From Macrostomum hystrix (Eukaryota; Platyhelminthes; Macrostomidae): a stretch of DNA of 64,000 nt. A program made the translations under genes and the position numbers. The DNA lies in the NCBI GenBank assembly GCA_950097015.1, contig CATNEN010000034.1:1961501-2025500 (forward strand), read 5' to 3'. Positions 46,506 through 59,375 of this stretch are shown here, piece after piece; position 1 is the stretch's first letter, and each line of letters starts with the position of its first letter. The notes beneath the pieces are model-generated. The model saw only the letters and a program-made list of their open reading frames with translations, did not search any database and was not told where the DNA came from.

Positions 46506-47699
46506 CTGCTTAGAATCTGCTCCCTTTGCTGGTTACATTGCTCGAATAATATATAAGGCAGAAGATCTAGAAGAAAACTCACCAAAGCGAAATTCAATTT
46601 CCACAACCTTTGTTGAGCAAGAATTTCGCTAGCAGTTCTTAAATGGACTTTTCAAACAAGGATGCCTATTGTCTTGTCTCTGCTAAAATGTGCCAAAACC
46701 GTCGCTAAAGAAGTCGCAACACGAGTTTATCTGTTCCGTGCGTATCCGGCTTTGAGACAGATCTGATGGACTCAAAATTCGCCACCCCCACGGACACTGC
46801 TATTGGATGGCTCAGTCTCTGCCACTACCACTTCCCGATTCACCCATGAGCTTATAAGCTAACTCACACTGAATTTTCTGAACTCATGCACTTTGGTCTC
46901 ACAGATAACCTCATGATCGGACGCATAAACACATTACTAGTCAACCAGTTTTTGCAGTTAAGACGCTCAACTTTGCTTCTCTTATTTGAAAATATCAATA
47001 TATCTTCTTTGATTAAAAAACTGTCATTTTAGGTTCTCTACGCTAACGTTTTTTCTCTATTGTGACGAAATATTACTGATTTTAATTAACTTTTTTTCAA
47101 AAGAAAGTCACTGCTTGACATACCCAATTACTTTTTTCAACATTTCTTCAACTTTCTATTGCAGCAGCTTTAGTTTTAAATACCGAAGTATAGCTTAAAA
47201 GCAGTATTTGAAAGAAGATGTCTACTACAATCGAATTCGGTTCATTTAGCATGTGGCTCTCAAAGGTAGACACTGAACATCAACAAATAATTAAAGTACT
47301 CACCCAAAATTCGACTGAAAAAAACTATTTAGGCTCTCTACGCGCATGATTAGCGGGCTCTCAAGGTTTCGCCAGGTTTCTAAATGAACTGTTTTTTTCT
47401 GTTGACTTTTTTAGCCAAAATACGAGCTCGTACGTTCAGTAACTCTCTCCATATTTGTGTACTGTATTTGTAAAACTTTTCGTTTAGAAATGATTTGCCT
47501 TTAGCGCGCACCTAAACATGAGCATACCTCCCTCGACTGCTCTGCTCAAAAAACCGACCCACCAGCGCTAGCCTCAGAACAGAACGGCCAAGCTCAAGAA
47601 TCGAAATGAACCATTCAAGCGAAATAGTCTGTGATTAAAGTATCTATAAGAGAGAAACCGTGCCACTCACTAATTTCTGTATCGTGGCAATTACTTGGG

Positions 47700-48314
47700 A
47701 CCTCACCATCAGACACATTTTGAAAGTTTGCTTCAAAGCACGCCTTGCGAGGCACGCAAATGTAAAGTTAGAGGACAGCAGTGCGAAGAGTCGAGGCGCT
47801 CCTTCTCGTATGGAAAGCCATACGGATACTCTGGCGTTGAATGGCCTGAAAACGAGAATTTGCCCGAGCAGCTGCTCAAGATTCGGGACAATCTCTCCTC
47901 CGAACTTGGAGTAACTTTTAACAGTACAGAGCTCAACTTGCTCAACTTGTACAGAGATGGTAAAACGACTCAATCGGCTTCCACCAAGAGGACGAAGAGT
48001 GCCTCGGGTGCAAGCGTCTCTCTAGGATAACTGTCATCTTGCGAATGCGTAACCCGGTTTCATTGCGACAGAGGGTGCGAAATTCTGCAAAGCCCAGCCA
48101 TTTCTACTGCAGTTTCAAGAGAGATTTCTGCCGTGAAAATTATCTATCAAATGTTTCAAATTCGGAACACAGGAATTATAGTGTCAAATTTTCGTTTAGG
48201 AAATCACAGACTGGCCACTGCGAAACGATGCGTTCTGTTCGCCCGAACATCACTTATGAAAACAGAATTTGCCCGAAATGCAAAGTTGGGGTCAAAAATG
48301 ACGAACTTTCGTAG
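47700..48314 (+). pseudogene. AlkB-like Fe(II)/2-oxoglutarate dioxygenase, frameshifted
   Basis: The upstream frame has FSYGKPYGYSGVEWP, LPEQLLKIRDNL and FN...LNLLNLYRDG, the typical first half of an AlkB-family fold that repairs alkylated nucleic acids. After a four-A run at about 47961-47964 the homology continues in another frame as NDSIGFHQEDEECLG, where AlkB enzymes have HxD for iron. It then runs on to GHCETMRSVRPNITYENR, resembling the C-terminal H and R...NITFR elements. The frame break and HxE in place of HxD argue for a decayed copy. A following CPKC pair is of unknown meaning. It may come from a mobile element or be a lost cellular gene; a single-base assembly error could account for the break but not for HxE. 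Confidence 0.6.
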
Positions 48315-50494
48315 TCTCACAGCAGAAGACAAAAGCATTTTTAATAGTGCAAGAAAATACAGAGGTAACAGGAAAGCTAGCAAAGTACATAGAAAACTTA
48401 ACAGAGATTGCGAGACTGAAGCTGCCCTGGAAAGAGTAAAGATCAAAAAGTGTTTTTAATGGTACCTAATGGTACAAGAAAGGTATGACGAAGACAAGAC
48501 GAGTTCGAGTGCAGGCAAGTTCATTCGATTGAGGCTAATAATATTGTTTATTTGACGATAGAGACCAATATAGCGAATGAGTGTAGCGGCAGGGGGACAA
48601 GCAATTATTTTATGTCATCCTGGCGGTAGGCTGTTGGCGGCAATGGTTAGAGTAACACATACTCAGACGAACGACTGAGGTAGAAAATAAACCTTAACGA
48701 CTTCTTGTGGGTCTCCAGGCTAAGCTAATTCTGGGTTCAAGTACGACTGCTGACTGCTCGCCAATGCCAATTAAGCCGCCAAGCTATTTACGCGTGACGC
48801 AGGGGGTGGAGAAAAACAGCAATTTGAACTCATTTAAATATGAACAATTTCTCGGAAAATACGTAAATGCTAAATTTAACAAAAGACGAAAGAAGGTAAA
48901 GACTACATGAATTAGATTTATGCTTCACTTTGGCATAATGTATACGATATGTAAAAAATTACGATACCACAATGTATTTGACAATTCAAATAATGTAATT
49001 TTATGCGTAGAAATAAATTCAATTTTTAACAAACAATTTTCGCCATGAAAAGTTCGTGTTTTTCGCGTGTTTATTTTCTTTCGCTTTTGCTCGTTTATTC
49101 GCCTTTTCAATTCGGTTTTTAAGTGCCTACTCAGAGTTGCAATAAAAAAACAAAAAAATCAGCACCTATTTTGAGTGCGCACTTTATATTAATAATATAA
49201 TAATTATAATATACCTAACAAGATCACAATATGCGCGAACAGCTCGTTTTTTTTACCGTTAATTTATTATCAATATAAGTCATTTCAATCCATCCAATTT
49301 AAAGTCTATTTTTTAACTTATTGTTTTTATTGTTATACTCATATAATATTTAACTTTATCGAATAACTATTCACTAAATATAATAAAACCAGCACCTTTA
49401 TAGCACAAAATAAAAATAATAAGAAAAATAGCACACTTGAAATCACGCATGAAATCATACCTGAATTTACTAACGCAAACATTTTCCTATCGAGCTAAAA
49501 AACTTAAACTTTGCGAAAGAAAAGTTGATATTAGCAAACTCCATTGAATACTTTACAGATTTACGATGTGGGACTTTATATCGAATTTCCCATTAGGAGT
49601 GTATAAAGTCTTTCCGCTGCTCTTAAGTTAAAACTACTGACAATTCTACAAATCAAACAATGACGCGTTTAATTAAGTCGCCAGATTTTATGAACATTCT
49701 TTCTACTAGCAGTGGCAGCATAAGAAAATTACAACATTTTTTTAGTTTTTGACGCGAAAATCAGATTATTAAAATTTTAACATTCGATCGAAGCAGAAAG
49801 TTATTCCATGTGAAATACGATATATTTTTTGTACAAAAAAACTCAAATCATTTCTTATATTATCGAGCTCTATCGATAGCCATCACAAAAGTGAGCCAAA
49901 AAACTGTTTAAAGTGCATCTGTAACGCGGCAGCAGTTTAGCCTGTAGACAAGGCTTTAGGACAAGCAGATACAGCATGAGAACGGCAGGAGCAGTGATGC
50001 GAAATACGATTTGACATAAGCAGAAAGAAGACTCAAACACACACACAAACACACTCCAGCGCGCTAGCGCATTCTAAGAAAATAAAGCAGAAGAGCTTTG
50101 AAGAAGAAGAAAAAGGCGCACAGAAAGCGTGTTTCGACTCTGAGTTGGACTGCGAATAAAGCTGCTCTCCGCTAAAGCACTGCTCTGCAATGCCAGTAAA
50201 AATGGAATGCACCGACTAAGAGAGACTGGACCAGTCTCTCCTATTGGCCACTCAGGCAGCAGGTCCGCCTTTCCCTCTCGCTCTCTCGCTCTGTCTGTGA
50301 CAAGCGCCTCTTATTCTTCGCCATTTTTCTTCTAAATAAATTCTTAGTTAAACTTTGCATCGCCGACTGTCCCACTGGAGAGCGCGCCGTGATTGCACAG
50401 AGACCGCAGTGAGAGGTTTTGCATGAGCTTAAGTGGAGAACGAGCGCTGGCTCTGCTGGTCAGTGCCTAAATTTCTGCTGCATTCGCACGCCGC
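48315..50494. other. Intergenic region upstream of AFAP1-like gene
   Basis: No gene recognised. From 48900 to 49860 it is AT-rich and featureless. A GGTTCAAG box B-like motif near 48734 with an upstream TGGTTAGAG hints at a SINE remnant. The last 350 bp are GC-richer with CT-rich runs and should contain the AFAP1-like promoter. Confidence 0.4.
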
Positions 50495-53400
50495 ATGCAG
50501 CGCCAACAGCTGGCGCAGGGCGCCGAGTTGCCCGCAAGCCTGTTGGTCAGCCTCGTCAGCTTTCTTGATGACGAACTCGAAGGAGAGCTGCTGAGCCAGC
50601 CGGCTAGGGAGCGGCAGCGGAACCTGCTAAGCCAGCTCCGCCAGGTGTGCTCAACTGCTGACCGCAGCGGCCACAGCAGCTGCTCAGCCTCGCCAAGAGC
50701 AGGTGAGACGCTTTTACTCAACTATGCAATCCTTCATGACCTCGCTCATGGACTAACTCGCTCATAAACCAAGTCGGTCCTGAGCTCCATCATGACCTTA
50801 CTCATGGACTCCACCATGACCTTGCTCATAAAACAAGTCGGTCATGGACTCCATCATGACCTAGCTCATAAACCAAGTCGGTCCTGAGCTCCATCATGAC
50901 CTTACTCATGGACTCCATCATGACCTTGCTCATAAAACAAGTCGTTCATGGACTCCATCATGACCTAGCTCATAAACCAAGTCGGTCCTGAGCTCCATCA
51001 TGACCTTACTCATGGACTCCACCATGACCTTGCTCATAAACCAAGTCGGTCATGGACTCCATCATGACCTAGCTCATAAAACAAGTCGTTCATGGACTCC
51101 ATCATGACCTGGCTCATAAAACAAGTCGGTCATGGACTCCATCATGACCTAGCTCATAAACCAAGTCGGTCATGGACTCCATCATGACCTAGCTCATAAA
51201 CCAAGTCGTTCATGGACTCCATCATGACCTAGCTCATAACACAAGTCGCTCATGAATTGCGTAAGACACTCCCACGAAGTTGCAGAAGAAGAATTTCGCC
51301 TAATGCAGATTCAATGACAAATGTGTTTATTATATATTTTATTAAGTGTCGAATATGAATAATTTAAATTCTTTCGAATAAGACAATGAATAGGTCTGTG
51401 GGTCAGTTGCTCATTTATTGTTCGTTCGACAATTTAGCAAAAAACAAAAGCTTGCCTTTCAAGTGCCAACTATGGAGCAGTGAGTCGTGCCTTGCAGGGT
51501 TTGAAAAGAATGCTAACGCGAATGCTCGGATCTAAGAAAGACAAGCCATCATAGAACAGTCTTTGAAAGACTAAAAATAGCATTCTTAACTGACTCAAGC
51601 TGTTAATATTTCAGGTGGCAACAAAGCCAGGCTTTCACTGCCGCAGCAGCTCTTTGACTTGGCGGGGTAAGCCTGACAGTGATATGTTGAGTACATTTGT
51701 TGAGCTGTTAGGCAATAGCAGATGATTCAAGGACTTCTGAGGAATCTTCTTCTGAAGATTCCAGAATTTATAAGGATTCTAGAATTTCTGAGGATTCTAG
51801 GATTTCTGGGATTTCTAGGATTTCTGAGGATTCTAGGATTTCTGAGGATCCTAGGATTTCTGAGGATTTTTTAACTTCTTCGGATTCTAGAATTTCTGAG
51901 GATTCCAGAATTTATAAGGATTCTAGAATTTCTGAGGATTCTAGGATTTCAGGGATTTCTAGGATTTCTGAGGATTCTAGGATTTCTGAGGATTCTAGGA
52001 ATTCTTAAGATTCTAGGATTTCTGAGGATTCTAGGATTTCTGAGGATTCTAGGATTTCTGAGGATTCTATAACTTCCGAAGAATTATAAAACTGCTGAGG
52101 ATTTTTTAACTTCTTCGGGTTCTAGGATTTCTGTCGATTCCGAGATTTCTGAGGATTCTAAAACTTATGAGGATTCTATAACTTCTTCGGATTCTAGGAT
52201 TTCTGAGGATTCTAGAATTTCTGTGGATTCTAAAATTACTGAGGATTCTAAAATTGCTGAGGATTCTAGGGCTTCTGAGGATTCTAGGATTTCTGAGGAT
52301 TCTAGGATTTCTGAGGATTCTAGGATTTCTGAGGATTCTAGGATTTCTGAGGATTCTAGGATTTCTGAGGATTCTAGGATTTCTGAGGATTCTAGGATTT
52401 CTGAGGATTCTAGGATTTCTGAGGATTCTAGGATTTCTGAGGATTCTAGGATTTCTGAGGATTCTAGGATTTCTGAGGATTCTAGGATTTCTGAGGATTC
52501 TATAACTTCCGAAGAATTATAAAACTGCTGAGGATTTTTTAACTTCTTCGGATTCTAGGATTTCTGTCGATTCCGAGATTTCTGAGGATTCTAAAACTTA
52601 TGAGGATTCTATAACTTCTTCGGATTCTAGGATTTCTGAGGATTCTAGAATTTCTGTGGATTCTATAACTTCTTCGGATTCTAGGATTTCTGAGGATTCT
52701 AGAATTTCTGTGGATTCTAAAATTACTGAGGATTCTAGGATTTCTGAGGATTCCGTGATTTCTGAGGATTCTAGGATTTCTGAGGATTCTAGATTTCTGA
52801 GGATTCTAGGATTTCTGATGAGTCTGGGATTTCTGAGGAGTCTAGGATTTCTGAGGAGTCTGGGATTTCTGAGGAGTCTGGGATTTCTGAGGAGTCTAGG
52901 ATTTCTGAGGATTCTAGGATTTCTGAGGATTCTAGGATTTCTGAGGAGTCTGGGATTTCTGAGGAGTCTGGGATTTCTGAGGAGTCTAGGATTTCTGAGG
53001 ATTCTAGGATTTCTGAGGATTCTAGGATTTCTGTGGATTCTAAGATTTCTCTGGATTGTATGATTTTCGAGGATGGAAGAATTTTTGAAGCATTTAATGA
53101 TTGAAAACTGAAAAACTGTATTAAAAAACAGATTGCCGACTTCCGTCATAAACAAAAAATTTATTGTCTAACCATTTGCAATGCACGCACTTTAAAAAAT
53201 ATCAATTTTCAGCTGCAGCCAAGGGTCAGACGGCAGCGAGCACTCCATCCATTCGCTGGAGGGTGAGTTCGTCCCTTCAAGCTATTGCTCGTAATTAGGC
53301 TTTCAAATACTGTCGAGTGTCTTGCTAACGATTTCAATTCCTGCATTCCAGACTATGAGACACCCGGCCAGTTTGTCGCTGAGTCCATACCGTGAGTCGG

Positions 53401-56119
53401 CTTTCTTGCTGCACTCCAATTTTGAGCCCATGTGCTCAGTTTCTCTTCCTTAAGTTACTAAAAATTAGCAAGCAGTGCCCGGGAAGTGAGTAATTTTCTA
53501 CGGCTACTCCACACAACTCAACTCCCCTGGGATGGCTCCGGATGAAGAAACAGGCATAGTTGACTCTGACCGAATTCCTGTTTCCTCTTTCCTGATGACG
53601 CAAATGGATGAGCAAATCTGTGCTCTGCTCTTCCTTAGTTTTGAGTTTTCAGTCAGACCTCGACGTCATCAAATGATAGATTTACCCTTTCGATAGTTAG
53701 ACTAAATTTAGTTTTACTCACTGGACAGCAATTTTTGCCAAAAACTCCACCTTATTTGGAGCTTGATAAATTTAGATTTAAACGATTGGAGATTATGGAT
53801 AGCAGGGATTTCGACGAGTAGGGTGTCGACGAGTAGTCATGTCGACGAGTGGTCATGTCAACGAGTGGTCATATCGACGAGTAGTCATGTCGACGAGTAG
53901 TCATGTCGACGAGTGGTCATATCGACGAGTGGTCATATCGACGAGTAGTCATGTCGACGAGTAGTCATATCGACAAGAAGTCATGTCGACGAGTGGTCAT
54001 ATCGACGAGTAGTCATGTCGACGAGTAGTCATATCGACGAGTGGTTATGTCGACGAGTGGTCATGTCGACGAGTGGTCATATCGACGAGTGGTCATATCG
54101 ACGAGTGGTCATGTTGACGAGGAGGGTGTCGACGAGTAGTCATGTTGACGAGGAGGGTGTTGACGAGTAGTCATGTTGACGAGGAGGGTGTCGACGAGTG
54201 TTAATATCGACGAGTGGTCATGTCGACGAGTGGTCATATCGACGAGTGGTCATGTCGACGAGTGGTCATGTCGACGAGAAGGGTGTTGACGAGTAGGTAT
54301 TTCGACTATTAGTGTTTTAATTTAATTTTCCAATCTTAGCCTACCAACTCGACGACGCGTGAGTGCCGGCGCTCGGAGGATGTCTGCTCTGCCCGAGCAG
54401 CAGCAGCAGCAGCAGCAGCAGCTGCTGCTGCACCGACAGCAGCCGCTGCGGCATCCAAGCCAAAGCAGTGTAAGCATTGTCGGCCCGCTTTGGTACAGGC
54501 GTCGATCATGCCGCTGGCAACGGCTGGGCAACTGCTCGCTGCAGCCAACGGGGCTGCAATGTCACAAGAGCCGCCACGTGGGGCCCCAGCAGCAGCCGAC
54601 GCTGTCCCTCCAGCTGGCCGGCTACACCGTTGTCTACGTGCGGAGGGAGTCGCAGGTGAGAGTTGCGAGCATCTCCACACCTGGGATTCGCGCAAACAAA
54701 CCGGAGATCATAAAAACTATCCGATGCTCCGTATTTGCCCGCAGGCTGATCACGTGATCAAGCTGGCCCACCCCAGCCTGCCGACGTACGCGCTGGCCGC
54801 GGACACAGAGGAGCAGGCCCGCACCTGGGTTCGCCATCTTGCAGCACACGCGGCCGGGCTACCGGCGCCTGCATTCTGCAGCTTCCTGACTCCGTCGCAG
54901 CCGCCAGCAGCTGGTCAGGCGACGGCCACGACTGCGGCCTTTCTGGCAGCGGACTTTGAGCCAACTGACAGCGGCTTCTCCGGGCCGGTGTCGTCCAGCT
55001 CGAATGATGACTCTTGCGAGCCGGCGCCCGATCCTGCTGAATTTAACTGCGTCCAGCTGCGCCAAGCGTCGTTGGCCAAGTCGGCGAGCTTCTCACCTGG
55101 CGTTGGTAAGCTCTGCTTTGCATTGTACATTTATTTATACTTTTTTATAGCTAACAGGGCCTTGGGAGGTCGGCCCACTCGGGCGTGAATTGCTTAGGCG
55201 AGTGAATGTGTCATTGGCGCGGATTCGAGCTCAGGGACATTCGCGAGAGATTCGTTCGCGATGCCACTCTTTCACCCTCTGATCTAGAACTCGTGAACCC
55301 CTGTCAACTCCCGCAGAGCCCCCAGTCAAGCCGTCCTCCTCGGCCGCATCGGGGCTGATTCGCCGCTTCCGTGAGTCTTTCTCACAGGGTGCAGCGGCCA
55401 TTGTTAGACGGCGAAGATCGAAGCTGGCTGACGACGAGGCTGCTGCTGCTGCTGCTGCTGCTGCCACTGCTGCTGCTGCCACTGCTGCTGCTGCTTCGAT
55501 GGCCTCAGCGGCTGCCAGGCCAGACCCCAATGTGTTGCTATCAGCTCTAGCGGAGTTGCGCATCAACCAGGAGTCGGTATGGCGACGGCGGCTGCTCCAG
55601 CTCGGAGTCGACGGTCGACTGTACTTCGCAGAGCTGGGCGCGTCAGCCATCCCCAACTGCGTCCAGTTAGACGGCCTGCGGCTGGGGCCAAACACGACAC
55701 CCGGCCACTGCGGCTTCCAACTGGCCACGCCGACGGTCCCGGAGCGGACTGTCCTGGAGGTGCGCGGACTCGGCAAGCTGGAGATCGGTGCCTGGATCAA
55801 GCAGCTCAGCCTGGCCACCGGCCTGGCATCAACCTACGAGCCGCCGGCGGAGCTACTGGACCTGCCCAGCGCCAGGGCCGCGGCACTTCGTCAGCGGCTT
55901 CTTGAAGGCAGCTCGGCCAACGGACGGCGAGCCTCAATGCCAGCAGTGGCAATGACAGAGCAACTGGTGCATCAGCAGCTGATAGAGAGGCAGCACTCGA
56001 TGCTGTGGCGCCCGCTGCCGCCGACACCGCCAGAAGCGGCCAGACAAGCTGCTCAGGCAGCTGCTCAGAGGCGCGGCTCGCTGCTGCTGCCGTACAAGCA
56101 ACCCGCGCGCTACTGGTAG
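50495..56119 (+). CDS. AFAP1-like actin-associated adaptor with two PH domains
   Basis: Exons: 50495-50702, 51615-51666, 53213-53262, 53352-53391, 54340-54655, 54745-55105 and 55317-56119. All phases agree, giving 609 residues. AFAP1 proteins link Src/PKC signalling to actin filaments. The N terminus (LVSFLDDELEGELLS) matches the AFAP1 start. A first PH domain spans exons 5-6, with WYRRRSCRWQRL, LSLQLAGYTVVYV and a closing EEQARTWVRHL. A poly-Ala linker leads to a second PH domain (VWRRRLLQLG...LYF...VLEVRGLG...GAWIKQL) followed by TG, as in AFAP1. The C-terminal part is Gln/Ala-rich with PLPPTPP, a possible SH3 ligand; a long coiled coil is not evident. A CAG run gives poly-Gln in exon 5. 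In-frame TAA at 50468 supports the start. Exon 3 may instead begin at 53219 (CTGCAG, in frame). Identification is by motif only. Confidence 0.82.
50745..51255. repeat. 52/104-bp minisatellite in AFAP1-like intron 1
   Basis: Units containing CATGACCTAGCTCATAAACC and AAGTCGGTCATGGACTCCAT repeat every 52 bp. Early in the array GTCCTGAGCTCC variants recur at 50777, 50881 and 50985, a 104-bp dimer. Confidence 0.9.
51715..53085. repeat. 18-bp minisatellite in AFAP1-like intron 2
   Basis: The unit TCTGAGGATTCTAGGATT fills nearly the whole 1.5-kb intron, with variant blocks (GAGTCTGGG, ATAACTTCTTCGG) duplicated as larger segments. The unit keeps frame, so the plus strand reads SEDSRI for about 100 codons (52223-52522) and other long frames; none is needed by the gene model. 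Confidence 0.92.
53812..54295. repeat. 16-bp minisatellite in AFAP1-like intron 4
   Basis: GTCGACGAGTAGTCAT units, about 30 copies, with GAGGAGGGT variants near 54117-54190. Confidence 0.92.
55140..55270 (-). mobile_element. SINE fragment in AFAP1-like intron 6
   Basis: Complement shows a GAAAGAGTGGCATCGCG box A-like part, GAGCTCGAATCC box B-like part and a short body (AATTCACGCCCGAGTGGGCC). Same family as the SK-intron SINEs, truncated. It fills most of the 211-bp intron. Confidence 0.65.
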
Positions 56120-57325
56120 GTGCCTGCAGCTCTGCACCCTCTACACAAATATCAATACGAATTTGATTCTTTTTTTATGCTAAATCCTCTATTTTACATG
56201 AAATATTTTGTTCGAAACAAGTTAAAACGAAGCGCTAAAATGTGTTGAAATTTAACAATTCGAATTTTCAATTTTACCCGCGGTTTTTGAGAAACGCCTA
56301 AGCAACCTACTATTTATACTACTGTTCCATTTCGTAAGTAGGCAGTTTAGGTTTTGTTTTCGACCGAAGTTGATGTAAGTGAGGGTTTTTCGTTTCGAAT
56401 TTATTTCGATCAGAATTGAACATTTTCCTCTCAACTTTAATTCATGATTTCGTCTGAGATTTCGCCGTGCATTCATTTTAAACAACTTTTTTGCAACTCC
56501 ACGAGTAAAACAAAATGTTAGTTAGTTTTCATTAAAAACTGGGCTTCGCGGTAATGTCAGTTTTTTAAATCATCATTTGTTTAAATTGCACATGCCATTG
56601 CGCCATTCTCGAGTCTGTTTAATTTTATATTTTTGTCCAGCGCCGTGAAAACCAGCGCCGCTGTTAGTTCGCACCTTCATTTTGATTCTTTCAATAATAC
56701 CTGCATGTCGCTAGTAAGGGCAAAACCTGGTCGATGAAAGCAGTTTTATGTTCCACAATCATTCAGGGAAATCAAATTATTGCTTGTCCATAATCCGCTC
56801 ATAATAAATTTTTATGACCATTTTGAAAACTAAATTTATCTAGGAGCAATCAGAACATTGCAAAAAAGCAAAAATTAAAGTACATTTATAGGCCTTTAAT
56901 TTGCGAATTTTTTCGCTGGTTAGTATTGAAAATGAATTTTCCTAAACATTAGCTGTCACATTCTGTCATTATAGTCGCTGTTACACCAATAGTTCAGTAG
57001 TAAACTGCTTACTATTGCATGATATTCTGGAACTAAAAGAAGTGCAAGGTAATATACTAGTATAATTGAGTTTCATCAATGCACGCGATATAATAATAAA
57101 TGTGAATGTGTTAGAATGTTGTGAAAACTTAGCAGGGTATTTTTTATTTTCCCGCTTTTTTTTCTAACAGGTAATTGAGTATTTAAGAACAATTTCGAAC
57201 ACGTGTTCGAGTGGATGCATAGCCGGGTATTAGAAAAAGTATTCGAGAAAGTATTGAAAATATTTAGATAGATAATCTGCTGCGAGTATGAAAGTAATAA
57301 ATTGAAAGAAATTGAATTAGAAACT
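56120..57325. other. Intergenic region
   Basis: AT-rich sequence with no recognised gene or repeat. AATAAA near 56799 is far from the AFAP1-like stop; no nearer canonical signal was seen. Confidence 0.4.
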
Positions 57326-57329
57326 GTGT

Positions 57330-59150
57330 GGCTATTCAAACAGGTATTCGAGCAGGTATTCGGATTGTTATTCGAACATGTTTTCGAACAGGTATTAGAA
57401 CAAGTAGTCAACTAGGTATTCGAACAGGTAGTCAACTAGGTATTCGAACAGGTATTAGAACAAGTAGTCAACTAGGTATTCGAACAGGTAGTCAACTAGG
57501 TATTCGAACAGGTATTAGAACAAGTAGTCAACTAGGTATTCGAACAGGTATTAGAACAAGTAGTCAACTAGGTATTCGAACAGGTATTAGAACAAGTAGT
57601 CAACTAGGTATTCGAACAGGTATTAGAACAAGTAGTCAACTAGGTATTCGAACAGGTATTAGAACAAGTAGTCAACTAGGTATTCGAACAGGTATTAGAA
57701 CAAGTAGTCAACTACGTATTCGAACAGGTATTAGAACAAGTAGTCAACTAGGTATTCGAACAGGTATTAGAACAAGTAGTTAACTAGGTATTCGGACAGG
57801 TATTAGAACAAGTAGTCAACTAGGTATTCGAACAGGTATTAGAACAAGTAGTCAACTAGGTATTCGAACAGGTATTAGAACAAGTAGTCAACTAGGTATT
57901 CGAACAGGTATTAGAACAAGTAGTCAACTAGGTATTCGAACAGGTATTAGAACAAGTAGTCAACTAGGTACTCGAACAGGTATTAGAACAAGTAGTCAGC
58001 TAGGTATTCGAACAGGTATTAGAACAAGTAGTCAACTAGGTATTCGAACAGGTATTAGAACAAGTAGTCAACTACGTATTCGAACAGGTATTAGAACAAG
58101 TAGTCAACTAGGTATTCGAACAGGTATTAGAACAAGTAGTTAACTAGGTATTCGGACAGGTATTAGAACAAGTAGTCAACTAGGTATTCGAACAGGTATT
58201 AGAACAAGTAGTCAACTAGGTATTCGAACAGGTATTAGAACAAGTAGTCAACTAGGTATTCGAACAGGTATTAGAACAAGTAGTCAACTAGGTATTCGAA
58301 CAGGTATTAGAACAAGTAGTCAACTAGGTACTCGAACAGGTATTAGAACAAGTAGTCAGCTAGGTATTCGAACAGGTATTAGAACAAGTAGTCAACTAGG
58401 TATTCGAACAGGTATTAGAACAAGTAGTCAACTAGGTATTCGAACAGGTATTAGAACAAGTAGTCAACTAGGTATTCGAACAGGTATTAGAACAAGTAGT
58501 CAACTAGGTATTCGAACAGGTATTAGAACAAGTAGTCAACTAGGTATTCGAACAGGTATTAGAACAAGTAGTCAACTAGGTATTCGAACAGGTATTAGAA
58601 CAAGTAGTCAACTAGGTATTCGGACAGGTATTAGAACAAGTAGTCAACTAGGTATTCGAACAGGTATTAGAACAAGTAGTCAACTAGGTATTCGAACAGG
58701 TATTAGAACAAGTAGTCAACTAGGTATTCGAACAGGTATTAGAACAAGTAGTCAACTAGGTATTCGAACAGGTATTAGAACAAGTAGTCAACTAGGTACT
58801 CGAACAGGTATTAGAACAAGTAGTCAGCTAGGTATTCGAACAGGTATTAGAACAAGTAGTCAACTAGGTATTCGAACAGGTATTAGAACAAGTAGTCAAC
58901 TAGGTATTCGAACAGGTATTAGAACAAGTAGTCAACTAGGTATTCGAACAGGTATTAGAACAAGTAGTCAACTAGGTATTCGAACAGGTATTAGAACAAG
59001 TAGTCAACTAGGTATTCGAACAGGTATTAGAACAAGTAGTCAACTAGGTATTCGAACAGGTATTAGAACAAGTAGTCAACTAGGTATTCGAACAGGTATT
59101 AGAATTGGAATTATTATAATTATTCGAATTGGAATTCGCGATTCAAACAG
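57330..59150. repeat. 36-bp minisatellite, about 48 copies, with 360-bp higher-order unit
   Basis: The unit contains GAACAGGTATTAGAACAAGT and AGTCAACTAGGTATTC. Diagnostic variants repeat 360 bp apart: TTAACTAGGTATTCGGAC at 57780 and 58140, CTACGTATTC at 57712 and 58072, and AGGTACTCGAAC at 57966 and 58326. The 151-codon frame with RTSSQLGI repeats is a by-product. Confidence 0.95.
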
Positions 59151-59375
59151 GTATACGAAAAGGTATTCGAACAGGTAATATTATGCAGAAACTCGCGCAG
59201 TTGGCAAATATTTACATTTCTTCTAAAGTTTATTATCCGATCCCCGACATCTTTCAAAAAATCCATTTAGCTCCACCTTCCATTGATTGATGACTGTTAG
59301 TATCGCGAATATATTTCAAGAAATGCCAGCTTATGCGCAGCGGTGTCATGGCGAGTAACTTTGAATTTTTCTTAG

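Noticed and set aside
46122..46556. 144-codon SLTHPLSLTLSH frame
   Set aside because: It is a translation of a pyrimidine simple repeat, without domain or start support.
52223..52522. SEDSRI-repeat frame as an exon of the AFAP1-like gene
   Set aside because: The neighbouring exons join perfectly without it, and several frames of the 18-bp array are open by chance.
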